Source: Helianthus annuus (lineage: Eukaryota; Streptophyta; Magnoliopsida; Asterales; Asteraceae). From it: 64,000 bases of DNA. Positions 58,701-64,000 of this stretch are shown one piece after another (positions within the stretch are counted from its first letter, which is position 1; each line of letters opens with the position of its first letter). A program made the position numbers and the translations under genes. Below the pieces are notes generated by a model. The model was not told the origin of the DNA. It ran no database searches and saw only the letters and a list, made by a program, of their open reading frames with translations. Location: assembly GCF_002127325.2 (NCBI RefSeq), contig NC_035444.2, positions 39,669,379-39,733,378 of the forward strand, written 5' to 3'.

Positions 58701-59171
58701 GGGCTACTGAACACATAAAAGAACATGTAAAACGTTCACAAGATTTTATTATAATTTTCCCAAGTTATAAAAGAGTTTGTGCCGTGTGTATTCAAATCAA
58801 TTTTAATAAACATTTTCAAATGTGTCAGTTGAATGTATTTACCAGTGTAAACTGACGTATTTTCCCCAAAAAGATTAAGTGCAGGTACTATACGAATTTG
58901 GCTGGTATTAGCTGCCTAAGCATCACGAATAGTCTCGCAAACTCGATGCCGTATCTGAATGAACAACATTTATTTATTTTGATCCGCTGTGGATATAATC
59001 GACTTCTGTAATACATTTGATATTACAATCAGAGGTTGAAGTATATATTATCTTTAAAGCTTCCGCTGTGCATTTATATAATTGTGTGGTTTGACTATAT
59101 TGTTGCCAACATCGTCACGGTAATCCCCCACCGGGCCCACCGGTGAGACACGTGGAAATCGGGGTGTGACA
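55780..59171 (+). repeat. 3' LTR of C
   Basis: It is 3392 bp, a copy of 45167-48558 with about 16 single-base differences noted. The TATA box is at 56728-56735. It is followed by the duplication GGCTG. Confidence 0.95.
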
Positions 59172-59215
59172 GGCTGGGAGGATAGTCTGGGGAAGACTAG
59201 GATGATTACTTGCTT
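59172..59215 (+). repeat. Leader tandem repeat of F, last piece
   Basis: The final diverged unit begins with the second copy of GGCTG (GGCTGGGAGGATAGTCTGGG). Confidence 0.85.
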
Positions 59216-61306
59216 GCATTAATTGAGACTTACATGCTTATTTGATTTAAGGTTGATGTACGTACATATGTGGTATTTCTTCGCATATACTAATTGTTAA
59301 TAATTACTATGGATATACATGCTACGCACCGGCACACATGTCACGAGTTATCAGACATTGATAACCCTACGACCACCGCCACAGATAATGAGACTACAAC
59401 CACGCCAGAGACAATTACGTCAGATACCGAGAGTGATCCTGATATGCTAAGGACGAGGACGACTTCTAACAGTCCGTGCTACCAGATTTTGGTGATACTT
59501 CATCTTTGCTGATGGTTTCTCTGACAAGAATCTTTCTGTCACTCTTGTTTCAATCCATGACCACTCCATCACTGGTCATCCCGATGATGGACACACCATG
59601 GCTCCAATCCTCGATGATGCGCCTCCTGCGGACTTGTCTACTGAAGGTTGGCTACTCAACAAACATTATATGACTACGTTGGCATGCTTATCGATGGTCC
59701 TCCTGCCGGCACCCATGATGATAGAAAATTAGACGAGAACACTGTTACTAACTTCACTTCTTAGGACCCCCGTTAACAAGCCACCCTCTGATTCTAGCAT
59801 GCATTCAAACTCCTTTGAGTCTGTGATACCTGCAACCTTACAAACAGCTGGATTACAGCATCCTATTGCTGACACAAGACGACGATGACATGGCTGCTAC
59901 TCTATCACCTGCTCGAGACACCACACCGTTACACGATTCAGAGCCTGCTCTTGAGCTAGCTCCTACACCTTTGGGTCAGCTTGATGTTGCGCCTGCTGAA
60001 CCTACACCTTTACGTGATCACGATCCTGTTTCTTTTTGACCGGCCAGACATTGCACCCCTTATATCTACCTGCATCGGGCAATCTCCTCATTTGTTGAGA
60101 TGTTTGCTTTTGCACCCGCAACCGCTTACATTGCTCCTTTCCCCTATGAAGACCGACGCCCATTGCACCAAGGTGCCTATAGCCTTCTTTCAGAATATAA
60201 CCGCACCCCGGGAAGGTACTTCAGGCTAGCACCTGCATAACGATTCATCTACTACAACAACATTTCCCCAACTGCACAGGTTGCATCAATTGCTACATTC
60301 ACCTCTACAACGCCGGACGAGCCACTTTGATAACACGCTATACTGATTTTGGACCCTTGCCATCCCTCTCATTATGGAGGCTATACACAGGATGAGTACT
60401 CCTATAACATCGACTACAGTCGAGGATATGAGTCGCAGAATGTTGGAGCTTGAGCTGACGCCATAATTGGCAACTTCAAACGCAAAACATTACATAACCG
60501 AAAACATGATTTTAGTGTCTACGGCACAAGACAACATATTGTTTGAAAAGTGTATGTAAAACACCACGTCCTCCACCCTGTCTATCACCAACATGCTTTG
60601 ATCCGCCACATACATCAAGATTCTTTTGTGCTCTTGATCGTTGCTATTTCACCATTCCCGAGATTCTGATGCTCATTTCTTTACTATCGAGCGGCAGAAC
60701 AGATAATTACTTCAACGTATATACAAGCTCGAGGAGGGACTCACGCATGTTAACAGTTTACTTTTCTTTCCTCCTCCACCTCAGTCACCAATATAGTGGC
60801 TTCTGGATTATGCGGATTGCATTACGCTTGGGTAAAGACACTAATGATAAGCCGGGATTGCGGAGATTTTTGGGGACCACTTCTGACTACGTAATTTTAA
60901 TGCACTAATATACTTATTGGACAGGGGTAGGGTGACCCTGTGTCCCTTCTAATGTGATGCATTTTGTAAGACACAATGATTGTGGCCGGAGGATAATGAA
61001 AGCCCGATCATCTTTAAACCCGCGACAATACTTATGACTAATGACTAACGAAAAACTCCGTCGCTATGTCCCCACTAAGCACGATGTCCATCTACATATT
61101 TGTGCTATAACTATAATGCTACATGCTTACTTTCTACATTCCTATTTACAAGTTGTGTAATACGTGTGATAATATGTGATTGAATGTTATAGCGGCTGCG
61201 TATATGCATACATGCAATACACCTCTGAGGTCTTATACGTTGAATAAGAGACTTGTATGCTCGCGTCCTTCATAAGACCTGACCTGACCGACTTTCTCCT
61301 AGGAAG
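59216..61306 (+). pseudogene. Decayed leader ORF of F, possibly an ORF1 relative
   Basis: There is no long frame. Short pieces are Pro/Thr/Asp-rich (for example near 59340-59470 and 59860-60230). Near 60385-60450 the translation gives Tyr-rich YTQDEYSYNIDYSRGYES and, in another frame, VEDMSRRMLELEL. These recall the Tyr-rich segment and the charged helix at the end of ORF1 in B and C. Position between primer site and gag is also the same. The likeness is weak and judged by eye. Confidence 0.4.
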
Positions 61307-62639
61307 ATGTCGACTCAAGGGAACACTGATATCAACCACCCTCTACCTACAACAGAGGCGGAAATGCGAGAGCGCCTCTTACAGGCCATTGCACGATACG
61401 AGGCCCATCACTCCGATTGCAGCAGAGGTACCTCAGGAAATAACCCCTCCAACGGTAATGTCTAGTCCTTTAAGATACGTTACAAAACGTTTGGACATTT
61501 CCACGAGTGCCTTGCGAAGGCCTTACGCGAATAATGTTGCTTACATCGCAGGCTGCACCTACAAGCAGTTCTTGGACCACAAACCTCGAGAGTTCGACGG
61601 CACCGGGGGTGCCTTAGCCTTCGTGTGCTGGGTTGAAAAGACGGATTCTGTTTTACGATTGAGCAAATGTGACCCCGAACATCAAGTCACATATATAGCT
61701 GGATTATTGGTAGATGAGGCTCTGTCATGGTGGAACCATCAAGTTCGGACAATGGGCGAGACAGCTGCGTATGCTATGACGTGGGATGAACTGAAAGATC
61801 TGATGCGTAAGAGATATTGCTCGAGGGCAGAAGTCCAGAAGTTGGAAACAGAACTGTGGAACTTGAAAATGGAAGGACCAAAGATAGCGGAGTATGTACA
61901 GAGATTTAACGAATTATCACAAGTTGCTTTACTCCTGGGGGAACCAGAGTTTAAGAGAATTGAACAGTTCATAAGGGGATTGGCACCTCAGATTCTAAGC
62001 CTGGTAACAACATCTAAACCTTCAACGATCACCGAGGCTATCAACATAAGCATGGCACTCATGGAAGAAACAGTTAGACGAGGAGAATTTTCCACTACGG
62101 AGGAGAATAAGGAGACTGCAATAGAGGCATCTAGGGATAACAAGAGAAAGCTCGCAATTTTCAAGATGGATACTCGGGGGAGTAGAAAGAAGAAGGCCAA
62201 AAAGGGAAAATACTACATGGGTATCCTACGTAAGTGCGACAATTGTTTACGTTATCATGTCGGGCGATGTAGATATGGAAAATGTGCTAACTATGGAAAG
62301 AGGGGGCATCCTAAAGAAACTTGTTGGCAAGATACTGAACGTGTTAATGGGGGCCAAGACGGTAGTGAGAATCACGAAGGGGATAATGACAATGGCAATT
62401 GTCAAGGCCAAATGAGTGATAAACAGGAACGTGCTCGAGGTTGTTTTAACTGTGGAAGCAAAAAGCATTTCAGAAAATACTGCCCTAAGAAGAATCAGGC
62501 ACAGGGACAAAAGCTCAGTAGCAGAGCTAGGGGAGCACCCCAGGAATCCAAGAGTAGATATCGGTACGTCCCGAATTACTCAATGTTATGCATCTGTATT
62601 GCCAAATACTGTTGCAAATTTTACGATTCGCACCTCTAG
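61307..62639 (+). pseudogene. Gag of F, Tekay-like, frameshifted
   Basis: The likely original start is ATG 61307 (MSTQGNTDINHPLP), whose frame stops at 61465. The capsid domain continues in another frame (open from 61257): GCTYKQFLDHKPREFDG near 61551, DEALSWWNHQVRTMG near 61710, then RFNELSQ and FIRGLAPQI. Two Cys/His regions follow: CDNCLRYHVGRC with a degraded knuckle, and an intact CFNCGSKKHFRKYC at 62441-62482. The frame ends at 62639 inside the linker to protease. The first frameshift falls between about 61440 and 61463. Confidence 0.85.
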
Positions 62640-63480
62640 AGTTCGAGAGTATAATTGGTTTAAGTAGCGAGTAAGTAGATATTCCAGTACCCATTAGAAC
62701 TAGCTTAGGGAAAGCTAGTGGAAGCCAACGCAGTAACTGGAATCGGCAAGACAGAAACCGGAGAGCGTAAGTTTACGCTAGATCTATTGCCAGTTGAGTT
62801 GGGAAGCTTCAACGTGGTAATTGGATGTACTAGTTGGCAAGCGGTCAAGCGGAGGTTGATATCCGCACCTCGATGACGAATGAAGGAACGATCGTGACTC
62901 ACGAAGCAGGATACGCCACCACCGATCACGAATGGCTTGAGGGCACGAAAGTTGTTGTGGAAAGGATGTGTTGTTTTCTGGCTCATGTCGGGGACAAGCG
63001 AGCCGAAGAACTAAAACTTAAAAATACCCCCGTGATCGGAGAATATCCTGAAGTCTTCCTCGAAGACTCGTCAGAATTATCTCTTCAACGACAAGTCGAA
63101 TTTTTGCATGGATTTGATTCCGGGTGTCGCGTCTGTAGTCAATGCACCCTGAGCGACTTACACCTTCGGAAAAGCAAGGATTGACAGTGAAGTTTTAGCA
63201 GTGGATAGAGAAGGAAGATAACATACCAAGATGTTTATTTTGGGTAACCCTGTTTCTGCTCGTCAAGAGAAAGGACGATAACTTTCAACTGACTGGGAGT
63301 CGGACGAGCTAGCCAACCAGAGTCGGTGGCTCTTGCTAAGGATTGACGAATTATTTGTTTGACTAACTGTGAGGATCCGAGTACTACACGACTGATCGAC
63401 GAATCGAGTGTCATTGGTGGCAAGTTCAGGAAGAAAATATTCCGAGGGAAATTGTGGGACAATAACTTGTTTTAACATAC
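62640..63480 (+). pseudogene. Rotted protease and RT start of F
   Basis: Around 62760-62850 one frame reads TLDLLPVELGSFNVVIG, the C-terminal part of a chromovirus protease. Around 63010-63110 KNTPVIGEYPEVFLEDSSE and RQVEF match the protease-RT linker. Around 63240-63290 and 63335-63360 short pieces resemble the start of RT (lysine-rich VLLVK-like, RIDEL-like). Frames change repeatedly and stops are frequent. Non-functional. Confidence 0.7.
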
Positions 63481-64000
63481 ACAAGGATAGTGCTTCCTAC
63501 ACAATGTACAAACCGGATCCACACGGGATACGAAATCTGGAGAATCTATAAAATTTATAGCTAGGACCTTTGGGAACCCAGGACCAAACTCGTGAGGGTT
63601 TTACTTAGAAACCATATCTGTCAACTTGACAAACTTGTCACTTCGATCAACAAAACCAAAAGTACTTAAATTTGCTTCCGTTGAAGTCTTCATTTTTACT
63701 TCTAACGAGTAGATATTGCATCTCTACTCCCTGCAAAGTAGTTGCATCACGTTAATTTTCTTCGCTGAGAGCGGACACACACCTGTTTCGATACTTGGTC
63801 ATTCCTTCATTTTAGCAAGTACTCATTGTTTCAATACTCGGAAACTTTCATGACACACATGCATCATTTGCTACGCATGTGGTTTTGTTTCAAACAAACA
63901 CCTCATTGAAATTTAAATATTACCTTGCTAAGCCTAATTGCTGATTCGTGATTCGAACGACCTACATTACTGTTATTGTTGACTCTTTTGTTATCAAGTC
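63481..64000 (+). other. Unassigned sequence at the right edge
   Basis: I recognise nothing here. It is probably further decayed pol of F or another insertion; no ORF, repeat or terminus is evident. Confidence 0.4.

Larger units (their letters stand above)
45167..59171 (+). mobile_element. Element C: complete Tekay-like chromovirus with accessory ORF1
   Basis: It is 14,005 bp: LTR (45167-48558), primer site, ORF1, spacer with tandem repeats, gag-pol, polypurine tract, LTR (55780-59171). It is flanked by GGCTG at 45162-45166 and 59172-59176. Both LTRs are 3392 bp and I counted about 16 differences by eye, so the insertion is fairly recent but older than E. Gag-pol has one in-frame stop; otherwise the element looks intact. 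It is the same family as B, a distinct subfamily. Confidence 0.95.
5256..64000 (+). mobile_element. Element F: old Tekay-like Ty3/Gypsy element, host of B, C, D and E
   Basis: F begins with TGTGACAACC at 5256. Its 5' LTR is interrupted by B and ends ...GGGTGTGACA at 36577. The primer site is at 36581, and a leader repeat array is interrupted by E and C. A decayed leader ORF, a frameshifted gag and rotted protease/RT follow from 59216 onward. Everything joins exactly once the insertions with their 5-bp target duplications are removed. The 3' LTR is outside the window, so the LTR start at 5256 rests on its TGTGACA terminus and on the end of the H gag remnant. It could alternatively be the edge of another element. 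Gag type and tRNA-iMet primer site indicate the chromovirus Tekay/Del group. Confidence 0.6.

Overview
This window is plant nuclear DNA made almost entirely of nested LTR retrotransposons. No host gene, tRNA gene or rRNA gene was recognised. The evidence is Ty3/Gypsy coding sequence of two plant lineages: chromoviruses of the Tekay/Del type (initiator tRNA-Met primer sites, long LTRs, C-terminal chromodomain) and Athila/Tat-like elements (tRNA-Asp primer sites). I lean towards a large dicot genome, perhaps Asteraceae, but that is an impression and not shown by the sequence.

The nesting can be read from target-site duplications (TSDs). At the left, an Athila-like element A (minus strand, 1-4148, running off the window) sits in a decayed Athila-like gag, H (minus, 4149-5255). 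From 5256 to beyond 64000 lies an old plus-strand Tekay-like element F. Its very long 5' LTR (5256-10013 plus 36131-36577) is split by composite element B (minus, 10014-36125, TSD GATTT). B is a tandem dimer of one Tekay-like family, LTR-internal-LTR-internal-LTR, with one unit heavily deleted. Inside the ORF1 of the deleted unit sits element D (plus, 12582-21432, TSD GTGGC). D is a non-autonomous Athila-like element and is itself a tandem dimer with one deleted unit.

Downstream of F's primer site (36581) is an array of about 12 short repeats that has received two further insertions. Element E (37166-45062, TSD ATTCA) has no recognisable coding sequence and nearly identical LTRs. Element C (45167-59171, TSD GGCTG) is a complete Tekay-like chromovirus with two 3392-bp LTRs, an extra ORF before gag, and a gag-pol broken by one stop codon. 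F then resumes with a decayed leader ORF (59216-61306), a frameshifted gag (61307-62639) and rotted protease/RT sequence to about 63480.

B and C are subfamilies of one family. Both carry an accessory ORF of about 400 codons upstream of gag, which is not part of the standard chromovirus plan. D has two unrecognised ORFs instead of gag-pol. D and E would need proteins supplied in trans.

The most interesting signals are non-coding. Element E has five repeated stem-loops with a constant 19-nt cap and changing but still complementary stems. Hairpins with constant loops and covarying stems lie just before the polypurine tracts in both lineages. There are hairpin-forming repeat arrays in the leaders, and GC-rich palindromes at fixed positions in the LTRs. 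The two independent dimers, each flanked by a single TSD, are also notable.
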